The position numbers and the translations under genes were made by a program. The notes beneath the pieces were generated by a model. It was given only the letters and a program-made list of their open reading frames with translations, was not told where the DNA came from and searched no databases. From contig OX595985.1 in the NCBI GenBank assembly GCA_951394045.1, forward strand, positions 3,348,001-3,412,000: 64,000 bases of DNA, read 5' to 3'. Positions 35,493 to 51,076 of the stretch are shown in pieces (position 1 is the first letter of the stretch; the number at the start of each line of letters is the position of its first letter). The DNA is from Nitzschia sp. DOCU1. Lineage: Eukaryota > Bacillariophyta > Bacillariophyceae > Bacillariales > Bacillariaceae.

Positions 35493-38400
35493 ATGCATAA
35501 TCATAAGGACGAGTTATCCTATTACAAAGTCTCTGAAAGAGTAGGTGGGAAACGCAAAAATTGCGGATGTGACGAAGTTTTCGTTTTCCACGAGCAACAC
35601 GATGGGGCACGACATGCGAGCCCATCCGTCTATATACCGTCCGAGCCGGGTGAGGTCTTCGCCTCATTGGACCAATGCATTAATTACCGTATCGCGGCGG
35701 AATCGCACGCGATAACACGACTGTACAACCGGAGCTCACCAAAACGCCAGAAAACCGCGCCAGACGAAATTCCGTACTGTTTCGCGCAAATTAACACGCG
35801 CCTAGGCAAGGCCAAGGCGGCAGCATTGACGACGCTACTAGACACCGGAGCATCACGAGGACTGATCTCCGAGAAACATGTCAAGAAACTACGTGTCAGG
35901 ACGACACCATCGAGAACCACCTTCACGACAGCTGGAGGTGTTGTCGAGACACACCGCGAAGTAAAAATCCAGTTTAAACTTCCGGAATTTCATGCCAATA
36001 GGGTGATTGAATGGGTCTTCCAGGTGACATCCGACCTTGGCAACTACGACATGATCATTGGCAGAGACCTTCTGCGAGAACTAGGTGTCAAGTTCGACTT
36101 CAAGACAAGGGAAGTCGAATGGGACTCAGCTGCTATAGCAATGAAGATATATGGCGAGACGCCCGACGAAGACGCCTGGCAGGCCGACGCAGATGGTGGT
36201 GCCAGGTCTATTAAACAAATCTTAGACGCTAAATATGCCCCAGCGGACATTCCGCAGAAAATCTCCGAGATGGACCATCTGTCGGAAGAAGATAAATCCG
36301 CCCTCAAGACGCTTCTTCAGAAACATGAGACGCTCTTTGACGGCACGCTCGGCACTTGGAAAGGCGAGCCCTATGATATCGAGCTAAAGCCTAATGTCAC
36401 GCCATATCATGCGAGGCCATATCCAGTGCCAAAGGCATATGAACAGACGCTACGCGACGAGGTCGATCGCCTCTGCGCAGTCGGCGTACTAAAGAAAGTT
36501 AACCGCTCTGAATGGGCGGCACCGTCGTTCATCATACCAAAGAAGGACAAGACGGTACGATTCATAAACGACTTTCGCGAGCTCAACAAGCGAATCAAGC
36601 GGAAGCCATTCCCGCTACCAAAGATACAAGAGCTACTGTTAAAACTAGAAGGTTTTCAGTACGCTACTAGTTTAGACCTAAACATGGGCTACTACCATGT
36701 GGAACTTAGTCCGAACGCAAAGAAACTTTGCACTCTCGTCTTCCCATGGGGAAAATATGAGATGCAGCGACTACCTATGGGACTCAGCAATAGCCCCGAT
36801 ATCTTCCAGGAAAAGATGTCGTCGCTGTTCGCAGACCTTGAGTACATACGTACGTACATAGACGATCTTCTAGTACTTACTAAGGGTAGTTACCTAGACC
36901 ACCTAGAGAAACTCGACGTGGTACTACAACGTCTGAAAGACACGGGACTCAAGGTGAACATCAAGAAGTCCTTCTTCGCGAAAGCGGAGCTCGAATACCT
37001 TGGCTACTGGATTACCCGCGACGGCATCCAACCAGTAGCAACCAAAGTGCAAGCAATCCAAGCCATGCTCGCACCGCGCAATAAAAAGGAACTACGCGCT
37101 TTCATCGGTATCGTGAATTATTATCGCGACATGTGGGTGCGCCGTTCGCACATCCTCGCCCCGCTCGCATCACTTACGTCGAAAACAGCTAAGTGGGAGT
37201 GGACCGGCGCGCACCAAGAGGCATTTGACACGATGAAGAAAATAATAAGTAAGGAGGTTCTCCTAACTTACCCGAACTTTCATCTACCGTTTGATATACA
37301 TACTGACGCGAGCGACACGCAGCTTGGCGCGGTCATCTCGCAGAACGGTAAGCCTATCGCATTCTATAGTCGCAAACTCAATCCCGCGCAGACACTGTAT
37401 ACTACTACCGAGCGGGAACTACTAGCTATTGTAGAGACACTCAAGGAGTTCCGTACGATTCTCCTAGGTCAACAGATTCGCGTCTACACCGACCACAAGA
37501 ATCTAACCTATAAAAACTTCAATACCGAACGCGTTATGCACTGGCGACTCATCCTCGAAGAGTATGGTCCCGAACTCGTCTACGTTCGGGGTGAGACGAA
37601 TGTAGTAGCGGACGCTCTTAGTCGACTTGGTAAGGACGAAAAGCCCTTTACCGAGGCCAATTTCGCAGAGTACTTTGGGGGCGACGAACTACCTGAAAGC
37701 GTCTTCCCCCTTACCTACAAGTACATTATGCGACATCAGCGAAAAGATACCGCGCTGCTCCAAAAGGCAGCGTCGGACAGTAGATATAGTGTAAAGGTTT
37801 TTCGTGGGGGCGGTAAGAAACGTCCTCTAGTAGTTAGAGATGGTAAGATAGTTATTCCGCAGTCACTCCAACGCCGATGCGTTGAGTGGTACCACGAGAC
37901 ACTGTGTCACCCGGGCGAGACCCGTACGGAGCACACGATTCGGCAGCACTTCTACTGGAAAGGACTGCGAACCGACGTCGTCGACATCTGCAAGAAATGC
38001 AGGTTGTGCCAATTAACAAAACGCAAGACCCTTAAGTATGGGCACCTGCCAATTAAGGAACCCGAGAGCGAACCCTGGGAAATCCTATGTGTCGATCTCA
38101 TAGGCCCCTACTCGATTAACCAGGGTAAACGAAATAAGGGTAAACAGAAACAACTCGAGCTTTGGTGCCTTACCATGATTGATCCGGCAACTGGCTGGTT
38201 TGAGATGGTTCGCGTACCCAATAAAGAGGCTTTTAGTATCGCCGAATTAGCCGAAAAGACGTGGTTCACAAGATACCCGTGGCCACAACAAGTTATTTAT
38301 GACCGCGGCACGGAGTTCATGGGCGAATTCCGGCGAATGGTCAAGGAAGACTACGGCGTGCTTGCGCGCCCAATCACTGCGAGAAACCCGCAGGCGAACG

Positions 38401-38864
38401 CAATACTCGAACGAGTACACCAAACTATCGGGAATATGATTCGTACGTTTGAACTGCAGCACTCAGACGATACAGTCGGACTCGATGGAATCCTGGCAGC
38501 CGTGATGTTCGCCGTGCGCGCGACATATCACACGACGCTACAGGCTACTCCGATGCAACTAGTTTTCGGTAGAGATGCCATTCTCAACACCCGCTTCGAA
38601 GCTAATTGGAAGCTCATCCGTGAGCGCAAGATGCAACGCATTGCGAAGAACAATGCGGCAGAAAACAAAACGCGATTACCGTATGAGTATCACGTAGGCC
38701 AACAGATCATGATCAAGCAGGACCAACAACGTAAGTTTGGTGCTAACCCTTACGATGGTCCGTATCCAATAGTCGCCGTGAATGACAACGGTACAGTACG
38801 TATCCAGAAGGGTGCAGTTACTCAGACTTGGAACATTCGTAACATACATCCCTATCATAGTTAA
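35493..38864 (+). CDS. Gy-C pol: protease, RT, RNase H, integrase
   Basis: An uninterrupted gypsy pol, 1123 codons from ATG 35493. Protease LLDTGASRG (D117); RT with DFRELNKRI and catalytic YIDD near 454-457; RNase H HTDASDTQLG near 602; spacer ending ADALSRL. Integrase has HHCC from HETLCHPGETRTEH (near 800) to CKKCRLCQ (near 832), then D866 region (VDLIGPY), D936 region (YDRGTEF), E972 region (AILERVH) and a C-terminal GPY module (GPYPIVAVNDNG). All catalytic motifs are present. It is in frame with gag across one TGA. No chromodomain is seen. It is the best candidate for an enzyme source in the nest. Confidence 0.95.
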   Translation: MHNHKDELSYYKVSERVGGKRKNCGCDEVFVFHEQHDGARHASPSVYIPSEPGEVFASLDQCINYRIAAESHAITRLYNRSSPKRQKTAPDEIPYCFAQINTRLGKAKAAALTTLLDTGASRGLISEKHVKKLRVRTTPSRTTFTTAGGVVETHREVKIQFKLPEFHANRVIEWVFQVTSDLGNYDMIIGRDLLRELGVKFDFKTREVEWDSAAIAMKIYGETPDEDAWQADADGGARSIKQILDAKYAPADIPQKISEMDHLSEEDKSALKTLLQKHETLFDGTLGTWKGEPYDIELKPNVTPYHARPYPVPKAYEQTLRDEVDRLCAVGVLKKVNRSEWAAPSFIIPKKDKTVRFINDFRELNKRIKRKPFPLPKIQELLLKLEGFQYATSLDLNMGYYHVELSPNAKKLCTLVFPWGKYEMQRLPMGLSNSPDIFQEKMSSLFADLEYIRTYIDDLLVLTKGSYLDHLEKLDVVLQRLKDTGLKVNIKKSFFAKAELEYLGYWITRDGIQPVATKVQAIQAMLAPRNKKELRAFIGIVNYYRDMWVRRSHILAPLASLTSKTAKWEWTGAHQEAFDTMKKIISKEVLLTYPNFHLPFDIHTDASDTQLGAVISQNGKPIAFYSRKLNPAQTLYTTTERELLAIVETLKEFRTILLGQQIRVYTDHKNLTYKNFNTERVMHWRLILEEYGPELVYVRGETNVVADALSRLGKDEKPFTEANFAEYFGGDELPESVFPLTYKYIMRHQRKDTALLQKAASDSRYSVKVFRGGGKKRPLVVRDGKIVIPQSLQRRCVEWYHETLCHPGETRTEHTIRQHFYWKGLRTDVVDICKKCRLCQLTKRKTLKYGHLPIKEPESEPWEILCVDLIGPYSINQGKRNKGKQKQLELWCLTMIDPATGWFEMVRVPNKEAFSIAELAEKTWFTRYPWPQQVIYDRGTEFMGEFRRMVKEDYGVLARPITARNPQANAILERVHQTIGNMIRTFELQHSDDTVGLDGILAAVMFAVRATYHTTLQATPMQLVFGRDAILNTRFEANWKLIRERKMQRIAKNNAAENKTRLPYEYHVGQQIMIKQDQQRKFGANPYDGPYPIVAVNDNGTVRIQKGAVTQTWNIRNIHPYHS

Positions 38865-38891
38865 GTCCTGTCCCTCCGTCATGGGGGCGGG

Positions 38892-39424
38892 TGCAGTACA
38901 CTGCTTTACACGTCGACTCCTTCGAATGATTGTAGTCCAATAATATTAGTCTATTTAGTCATGTGCGACATCATGTGTGATGATGTAGCATGACGATAGC
39001 GTTGCACGCGGACGCGAACGCTAGGCCGGTCTCGGACATCGTCGGACAAGGCCCATAATCTATTGACGTCACCGTCGGCGTGACGTTGCATGACGCAGGC
39101 ATCGCGCATGACTCCAGCTAGTCGAATGCCGATGAGATCCTAGTGTCAATGCCACCTAAGATCTGGCACCTCGATGACATCGAGGTAGCTATACTTTATT
39201 CCAGAGTAGCTGACGACGTCCAAAGAACCCTAGTACAACGTCGTAGCTAGTCTACTACAAGATGCATCAACCTCCTGTTCGGATTGTTGTCGATGCATGT
39301 CAAAGGTCTTGACTCTACTAGAACTACGAGAGCCTACGAGACAACTTGCATGAGAAATACATCTAGTTTTTAACCTAGCCATAATTTTTCGCAACCTTTT
39401 CGATCCTACAAATGACGTAGTGCA
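38892..39424 (+). repeat. Gy-C 3' LTR
   Basis: 533 bp, TGCAGTACACTGC to TGACGTAGTGCA, directly after a polypurine tract. It joins a Gy-A LTR fragment at 39425. Confidence 0.95.
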
Positions 39425-39689
39425 CTAGCTACGACTCCTCGTCTCCCATGGTCTGAATTATTTCCTTGCTCTAAATACATCTCCTCTATTAGGCGATGAA
39501 TATTTACTACTTAGATTGTAGGCATGCCTTTGGCAAGGGACTCTATGGGTTAGTCGAATGTTACTATGCCGTTAGCCGTCTGTACGTCGTCCGTCCGGCG
39601 GACGACTCCGTTCGTCTACGACTACTAAGACTACCAGCGTGTAGGACTAATATGACTAAACTATTTATGCGTCTCTGTGGGGTATGGCA
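39425..39689 (-). repeat. Gy-A LTR fragment with internal deletion
   Basis: Begins at CTAGCTACGACTCC and ends GGGGTATGGCA. About 110 bp are missing between TACTATGC and CGTTAGCCG (LTR position about 120). It abuts A2 gag with no polypurine tract between, so it is an LTR end inserted into, or recombined with, gag. Confidence 0.85.
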
Positions 39690-40156
39690 GCGTGCTCCGA
39701 ACCGAAGTAATCTCTCGACATCGCTTGGATGGTTTCGTTGAATGTGTCTTCGGGCGTCTCGTCCGGGTCCTTGAATCGCAGGTCCGCAACCTTGTTGGTG
39801 AATTTCTCCCTTGCCGTTCCACCCAACAACATCTGGGCGTACTTGATTTTCTTCTCGCCGGTGTCTAGGGGGACATCACGAACGAGTTCTTCAAACTGCA
39901 TCCTCCACTTGGCCCATCGCTCCGCGTCGCCGCTTTCGAAGATGAAACAGCGGCTCTCGAACTCTTCTGAATCCTTGTCCTTGGGGTCGAGTTTGATCTT
40001 GATCTTCTTGACCTTCTCGTCTTCTCCAACGATCTCGCCGTCCTCCTTTGGTTTCTCACGCCGGAACGGAATCGGCGGAGGGTTAACATGCGCCGCTTGC
40101 GTCAACAAGAACGCAACCTTCTTGGCGTACTCGTGGTTGCTGTAGGCCGTCTTCAT
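39690..40156 (-). pseudogene. A2 gag, N-terminal part (Gy-A subfamily II)
   Basis: ATG read down from 40156 (MKTAYSNHEYAKKVAFLL). It belongs to a second Gy-A subfamily (MKTAYS, GDAERWAKWR) shared with A4 and A5. It is cut after DYFGSEHA by the LTR terminus at 39689. Confidence 0.9.
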
Positions 40157-40180
40157 AACCTAGCGGGAGTTTTAAAACTG

Positions 40181-42122
<1,942 letters not shown>

Positions 42123-44232
42123 TCACGACAGTGTGGCGGCGACTACATTGTCTTCGCCTTTGACATGCACGAACTTTGCACCGTACTCTTCCAACAGAAG
42201 ACGCCAGCGAACCACTCGGGAACTCGGCATCTTGTTGTACAGAATATTCAGGTGGTCCGTGTGTACTACCAGCTTTTGACCAAGGAGAATATTCCTAAAT
42301 TCCTTAAGCGTCTCGACTATACTTAGCAGCTCTTGTTCGCCTGTCGTATAATTCTTTTGGGCGGAGTTCAACTTCCGACTATAGAACGCCAGTGGCTTTC
42401 CATCTTGCATAATTACGGCACCCAATTGATAATCGCTTGCATCCGTATATATGTGGAATTCTTTGTTGAAGTCAGGGAAGTTCAACAGCGTCTCTCGCGC
42501 TACTGCTCGCTTGATCGATTCGAATGATTCATTGCATTCGGGAGTCCATTTCCACGGGACTGACTTGGAACATAACGCTGTTAGCGGCGCCAGTATGTGC
42601 GATCGCTTCCGCCACATATCACGGTAGTAATTTACCATGCCTAAGAAACGTCTCAGTTGTCGCTTCGTTTGCGGCGGCTGCATCGTGAGTATCGCTTCCA
42701 CTTTCTTAGGTTGGGGATGGATACCGTCACGGGAAATCTCGTAGCCTAGGTACTCAATGCGGTCGGCAGCAAATTTGCATTTGCGTACGTTAGCGCGGAA
42801 TCCGGCTTGTTCGAGTCGTGCGAGAACCTCTTTGATCTTTGCGACATGGTCGCTAAATGTGCCTTTGCTCGTTATCAGAATATCATCCATGTATACTTGT
42901 ACGTACTCCAGGTCACCAAGGAGACGCATCATGATACTTTGGAAAATATCAGGGGCATTGGATATACCCATCGGCAGCACCTGGTACTGATATAAGCCCC
43001 ACGGCATTACAGTACCAAGGAGGCCTTGGCTGTACTTATCCATTGGAATGTGATAATAGCCCATGCTGAGGTCAATAGCCGTTGCCCATTTAAAGCCCTG
43101 GAGTTTTTGCAATAACTCGTTGATCTTTGGCAGTGGGTGCGGCTTGCGCACAAGATATTCGTTGAGTTTCCGAAAATCCGTAAGTACGCGCACATCGCCC
43201 GTTTTCTTCGGTTGAATGAACGTGCCGGCCGTCCATGTGGATTGGCTGACACGCTTCCAGATTCCAAGTTTTTCGAATCGTTCGATCTCTTTTCGCGTCG
43301 TTTGCTCGTACGCATGAGGAATGCCGAATGGCTTAGCATGATACGGCTTTGCTCCTTCTTTTAACTCTAGACGAATAGGATCTATTTTAAGTTTACCTAG
43401 TCCGCCTCCGAATAGTGTGGGGTGCTGCTTCAGTTCAGCTAGTAGCTCGTCTCGCTGCTCCTTAGTCAAGTAGTCGAGTGAGTCAACAAACTCTTCCATC
43501 TCAACTTTGGAGTAGTCGGCGTCAAGGATCTTGGCTTGTCGTTCTTCCGCCGCTTGAATAACGGGGGCGTCTTGAGACATCTCGTACAGAAGCTGTAGAG
43601 CCTCTGGATCCGTCACAACACCACTTTCCTTCATCTCGACTTCGCTATCGCCCCATCTAATCGTTCGTTTCTCAAAATCGAGTACAAACTTCAATTCGGC
43701 TAATAGGTCAAGTCCTAGAATCAGGTCGTAAGGTGAGCTTTCGCGATCTGTGTGCTCGTCGACGTGACATGGCCAGTGTATCTCTTTACTAGACGAGAGT
43801 TCTGGGATCCTGAAGCGAATCATCCCGACTTTGTCCGTCTTGAATTTGCCGCCCATTGTAGTCCAAGTAGTAACTCGTTTTCCAGTGGGAACGAGCTGGC
43901 TAAGCGTTACAAAGTTCTTAAGAACAATTGAACGACTAGTACCCGTATCTAGGAGAGTTCTAAGGACGTAGGATTCGCCTCTAGGATTTAAAGCTTCGAC
44001 GACTATTTCGGTAGTTAGCCGCCTCGCAATTTTCCTATTCAGCTCTATTCCAGGGCGTGACGCTCGAATAGCAAAACTATGTTCCTTTTCGCTATTGTAG
44101 TCAATGTAGTCGCTCTCGGATTCGCTACTTTCGTTACTGCTACTATCTGCCTGATTGTTCACCTGGAAACTGACCTGCCTTTTGGCTTTGGCCTTTCCTT
44201 TTTCTTTCTTACTTTGTTCCTTGGCGAGGGCT
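42123..44232 (-). pseudogene. A3 gag end, protease, RT and RNase H
   Basis: Open from the frameshift near 44232 to the nonsense codon at 42123. Protease LLDTGTSRS, RT with TDFRKLN and YMDD, full thumb (YLGYEISRDG), RNase [11 protein letters not shown] and the tether ending VVAATLS. The stop is CGA to TGA compared with A0 and A5 (LSRHPN). Apart from that codon the catalytic set is complete. Confidence 0.9.
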
Positions 44233-45388
44233 CTCCATTTGGAGGGCCGAGAACATGTTCTCTTGGGCTCCGCGCGGACGCTTATTTGGGCGCTCCTTGG
44301 CATTGCCAGGGAGGCTCCAATACTTGTCGTTGGGGGCCGGGTGGAACTTGCCGCAGTGCTTGCAGGCTTCCTTTCGGTCCCCCTTTTCGCCCTTCTTGCG
44401 GTCTTTTCCTCTCTTTCTTTTCTTACCGCCGTCCTTGCTTTCGCTTTCGGATCGTTCGGCGTTTTTCTTTTCTTTATTCTTTTTGTCTGCTCTGACCGCA
44501 TCGTCGAAGACGTGCTTGGCCTCGAGCTTTTTACTTGTAGCACTCATCGAGCGACATCGAGAAGGGATCGATGTTCGAGGTAAGCAGATCTCTCTGCCAC
44601 TCGATTCTCTTCGCTAGGACGTGCTTGGCCTCGAGCTTTTCCAAGTATTTGTAGTACTCGTCGAGCGTCATCGAGAAGGGACCGATGTTCGAGGTGAGCA
44701 GGTCTCGCTGCCACTCAATTCTTTTCGCTCGGTCGAGGATCTCCACGAGCTCGTCGTCGTCGAACATCTCGCAGCTCGTTTTGTCTTCGGGGATTGGGAA
44801 GTAAGGCAGCATGTTGTTTTGACGGAGTAGTTCGGCCTTGAAGTCGGCCAACGACATTTCCATCATGAACACGTGATAGCGTAGATAGTTTCGCTGGCGG
44901 CGGTAGGTGTGTTCGGTGCCGAAGTAGTACTGCCCCATTCGTTGCATCGCCTCGTTAAAGGTGTCGTCCGGGGTCTCTTCTTCTTCTTCGTCCGACTCGT
45001 CAATGTTGTGACGCAGGTTGGCAACAATGTCTGCGAACCTTTGCCTTGCCTCTCCAGCCAACAACGCCTTCGCATACTTGATTTTCTTCTCCCCATCGTC
45101 CAAGGGGACGTCCCGAATCAACTCGTCCATCTGCATCCGCCACTTGACCCATCGTTCGGCGTCGCCTTGTTCGAAGATGAAGCAACGCGTTTCAAACTCG
45201 TCTGAGTCCTCATCGGTTGGGTCTAACTTGATCTTGACCTTCTTGGACTTCTCATCATCTTGGAGAATCTCTTCGTCCTTGGGTTTCTCGCAACGGAAGG
45301 GGATCAACGGAGGGTTGACGTGAGCGGCTTGAGTCAGAAGCAACGCAACTTTCTTCGCGTACTCGTGGTTAGAGTAGGAGGTCTTCAT
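44233..45388 (-). pseudogene. A3 gag
   Basis: ATG read down from 45388 (MKTSYSNHEY). A tandem duplication of about 110 bp (44515-44625 against 44619-44735) repeats the KRIEWQRDLLTSNI block and shifts the frame; the repeat carries MSLDE rather than MTLDE, as in subfamily II, so the donor may be another copy. Zinc site CKHCGKFHPAPNDKY has lost its last cysteine (C to Y). Confidence 0.85.
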
Positions 45389-45413
45389 CCTTCAAACGGG
45401 AGTTTTAAAACTG

Positions 45414-47490
<2,077 letters not shown>

Positions 47491-47517
47491 TAGTCAGCAT
47501 ATGCGCGCGAAAGAGGG

Positions 47518-47592
47518 GATTGAGGAGTTCGGTCTCGAACCCTCGACCTTGCTTAGAAGGTGATTGTAGGCGATCCACTGCGCTACTGGAGC
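47518..47592 (-). ncRNA. tRNA-like sequence (pseudo-tRNA or SINE head)
   Basis: On the minus strand an A box TAGCGCAGTGG (47575-47585) and B box GGTTCGAGACC (47531-47541) match pol III consensus, and their starts are 44 nt apart, the spacing of an ordinary tRNA. A CTTCTAA loop would give anticodon TCT (Arg). The acceptor, anticodon and T stems pair badly, so a working tRNA is unlikely. A tRNA-derived SINE or decayed tRNA gene fits better. Confidence 0.5.
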
Positions 47593-47671
47593 TCTCTTGT
47601 ATGAGAGTGCGGGGAATTACATATTGTTGAATTAGTGCGCTATTCCATAGCCCACTATATTCCGGTATACT

Positions 47672-48289
47672 TGCCATACCCCACAGAGACGCATAAATAG
47701 TTTAGTCCTCTTAGTCACATACCCTGGTAGTCTTAGTAGTTGTAGACGAACGGAGTTGTCCGTCATACGGATATCGTACAGATGGCTAACGGAGACGGAC
47801 ACGGACATGAACGGTGACGTCATCGCTAATGGCGCAACGACGCAGCGATCCAAGTAGTCGCAGTGTTGCACATGAACACACTCTGTAGTATATTGCATAA
47901 TAACATTCGACTAACTCATAGAGTCCCTTGCCAATGGCATGCCTACAATCTAAGTAGTAAATATTCATCGCCTAAGAGAGGAGATGTATTTAGGGCAAGG
48001 AAATAATTCAGACCATGGGTATAGAGGAGTCGTAGCTAGCCAAGACTTGGGACGCCTAGTTACAGGCAACGTTATCGGCGAATTGACATATTCAAATAAA
48101 TAAGTATATGCCCGTTATTTACGCGAGGGGAAAGTCGTTCACAAAATGAACGACCGGTTGCAAATATTTGAAAGACGAAAATCTTTCCTCTTGTCAATCT
48201 TGTTGTTGGAAGTGAATCTAATAGAAGTAACATAGGTCTCACAATTATCATCGTCTTTATTTCTTTATCGTCACCCCCGGGATAGGGCA
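47672..48289 (+). repeat. A4 5' LTR (Gy-A)
   Basis: 618 bp, complete. The flank on the left is ATACT. The partner LTR is missing because A4 is cut at 51076. Confidence 0.95.
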
Positions 48290-48314
48290 CAGTTTTAAAA
48301 CTCCCGTCTAGGTT

Positions 48315-49500
48315 ATGAAGACGGCCTACAGCAACCACGAGTACGCCAAGAAAGTTGCGTTCTTGTTGACGCAAGCGGCGCATGTTAACCCTCCTCCGAT
48401 TCGGTTCCGTCGTGAGAAACCGAAAGAGGAAGACGAGATCGTTGGAGAAGACGAGAAGGTCAAGAAAATCAAGATCAAGCTCGACCCCAAGGACAAGGAC
48501 TCCAAAGAGTTCGAAAGCCGCTGCTTTATCTTCGAAAGCGGCGACGCGGAGCGATGGGCCAAGTGGCGGATTCAGTTTGAGGAACTCATTCGCGATGTCC
48601 CCCTGGACACCGGCGAGAAGAAGATCATGTGTTGTTGGGTGGAACGGCAAGGGAGAAGTTCACGAACAAGGTTGCGGACCTGCGATTCAAGGACCCGGAC
48701 GAGAAACCCGAAGACACATTCAACGAAACAATCCAAATGATGTCGAGAGACTACTTCGGGTCGGAGCACACCTACCGGCGCCAAAAGCAGTACCTTTCTA
48801 CCATGTCTTCATGATGGAGATGTCCCTAGCCGACTTCCATGCTGAGCTCCTGCGACAAAACAGAATGTTGGCCCACTTTCTGATCCCTGAGGACAAGACA
48901 ACATGCGAGCCGTTTGACGACGACGAACTCGTGGAGATACTTGATCGGGCGAAGAGGATTGAGTGGCAGAGAGACCTACTCACCTCTAACATCGACCCTT
49001 TCGCTATGAGCCTCGATGAGTACTACAAGTATCTCGAGAAGCTCGAAGCCAAGCACGTCTTCGACGATGCGATGCGGCAAGAGAAAAAGAACAAAGAAAA
49101 GAAAAAAGAAGCCGGCAAGTCCGAAGGCGAAAGCAAGGACGGCGGCAGGAAAAGGAAGCGAGGCAAAGACCGCAAAAAGAGCGAGAAGGGGGACCAAAAG
49201 GAACCCTGTAAGCACTGCGGCAGGTTCCATCAGGCCCCTGATGACAAGTGTTGGAATCACCCTGGCAATGCCAAAGATCATCCGAACAAGTTTCCGAGAG
49301 GCAACGGTGAGAACATGTTCTCGGCGCTCCAAATGGAGACTGTCGTCAAAGCCCTCGCCAAGAAACAGTCTAAGAAAGACAAAGGTAAAGCCAAAACCAA
49401 AAGGCAAGTAAGCTTCCAGCTGAACAAACAGGCAGACAGTAGCTGTAATGAAAGTAGCGATTCTGATAGCGACTACATGGACTGCAATGGCGAAAATGAA
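48315..49500 (+). pseudogene. A4 gag (Gy-A subfamily II)
   Basis: ATG at 48315 (MKTAYSNHEY). A deletion near 48625 (loss of the KYAQM region) and a one-base change near 48800 shift the frame twice; the last part runs on into pol. Zinc site CKHCGRFHQAPDDKC (CX2CX3HX6C). The Ser/Asp linker is shorter than in A1 and diverged. Confidence 0.85.
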
Positions 49501-51076
49501 ATTGACAGGCCGCTAACTACAGAAATATTCGTCGAAGCGGTAAATCCTAGAGGTGAATCCTATGTCCTTAGAACTCTTCTAGATACGGGTACTAGTCGTT
49601 CCATCGTTCTTAAGAACTTTGTGACGCTTAGCCAGCTCGTTCCCACTGGAAAACGAGTTACTACTTGGACTACAATGGGCGGCAAATTCAAGATGGACAA
49701 GGTCGGAATGATTCGCTTCAGGATCCCCGAACTCTCGTCTAGTAAAGAAATACACTGGCCATGTCACGTCGACGAGCACACAGATCGCGAAAGCTCACCC
49801 TACGACCTGATTCTAGGACTTGACCTATTAGCCGAATTGAAGTTTGTACTCAATTTCGAGAAACGAACGATAAGATGGGGCAATAGCGAAGTCGAAATGA
49901 AAGAAAGTGGTCTCGTGACGGATCCGGAGGCGCTACAGCTTCTGTATGAGATGTCTCAAGACGCCCCCGTTATCAAAGCGGCGGAAGAACGACAAGCTAA
50001 GATCCTCGACGCCGACTACTCCAAGGTCGAAATGGAAGAGTTTGTTGACTCACTCGACTACTTGACTAAGGAGCAGCGAGACGAGCTACTAGCTGAACTG
50101 AAGCAGCACCCCACACTATTCGGTGGCGAATTAGGTAAACTAAAAATAGATCCTATTCGTCTAGAGTTAAAAGAAGGAGCAAAGCCGTATCATGCTAAGC
50201 CATTCGGCATTCCTCATGCGTACGAACAAACGACGCGAAAAGAGATCGAACGATTCGAAAAACTTGGAATCTGGAAGCGTGTCAACCAATCCACATGGAC
50301 GGCCGGCACGTTCATTCAACCGAAGAAAACGGGCAATGTGCGCGTACTTACGGATTTTCGGAAACTCAACAAATATCTTGTGCGCAAGCCGCACCCACTG
50401 CCAAAGATCAACGAGTTATTGCAAAAACTCCAGGGCTTTAAGTGGGCAATGGCTATTGACCTCAGCATGGGCTATTATCACATTCCAATGGATAAATACA
50501 GCCAAGGCCTCCTTGGTACTGTAATGCCATGGGGCTTATATCAGTACCAGGTGCTGCCGATGGGTATATCCAATGCCCCTGATATTTTCCAAAGTATCAT
50601 GATGGTCTCCTTGGTGACCTGGAGTATGTACAGGTATACATGGATGATATTCTGATAACGAGCAAAGGCACATTTAGCGACCATGTTGCAAAGCTTAAAG
50701 AGGTTCTTGCACGACTCGAACAAGCCGGATTCCGCGCTAACGTACGCAAATGCAAATTTGCTGCCAACTGCGTTGAGTACCTAGGCTACGAGATTTCCCG
50801 TAACGGTATCCATCCCCAACCTAAGAAAGTGGAAGCAATACTGAAGATGCAGCCGCCGCAAACGAAGCAACAACTGAGACGTTTCTTAGGCATGGTAAAT
50901 TACTACAGTGATATGTGGTGGAAGCGATCGCACATACTAGCGCCGCTGACGGCGTTATGTTCCAATTCAGTCCCGTGGAAATGGACTCCCGAATGCAATG
51001 AATCATTCGAATTGATTAAGCAAGCAGTAGCACAAGAAATGCTGTTGAACTTCCCAGACTTCAATAAAGAACTCCA
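49501..51076 (+). pseudogene. A4 protease and RT, 3' truncated
   Basis: Protease LLDTGTSRS and RT TDFRKLN open to a one-base deletion near 50604 (after QSIMM). RT resumes with YTWMDDIL/MDDILITS and runs to NFPDFNKEL at about 51076, where it joins Co-D pol. RNase H, integrase and the 3' LTR are missing. Confidence 0.9.

Noticed and set aside
35485..38882. Gy-C as a retrovirus-like element with an envelope gene
   Set aside because: Integrase ends 27 bp before the 3' LTR; there is no room or frame for an envelope protein.
47518..47592. A functional tRNA-Arg gene
   Set aside because: Acceptor, anticodon and T stems do not pair; only the promoter boxes are convincing.
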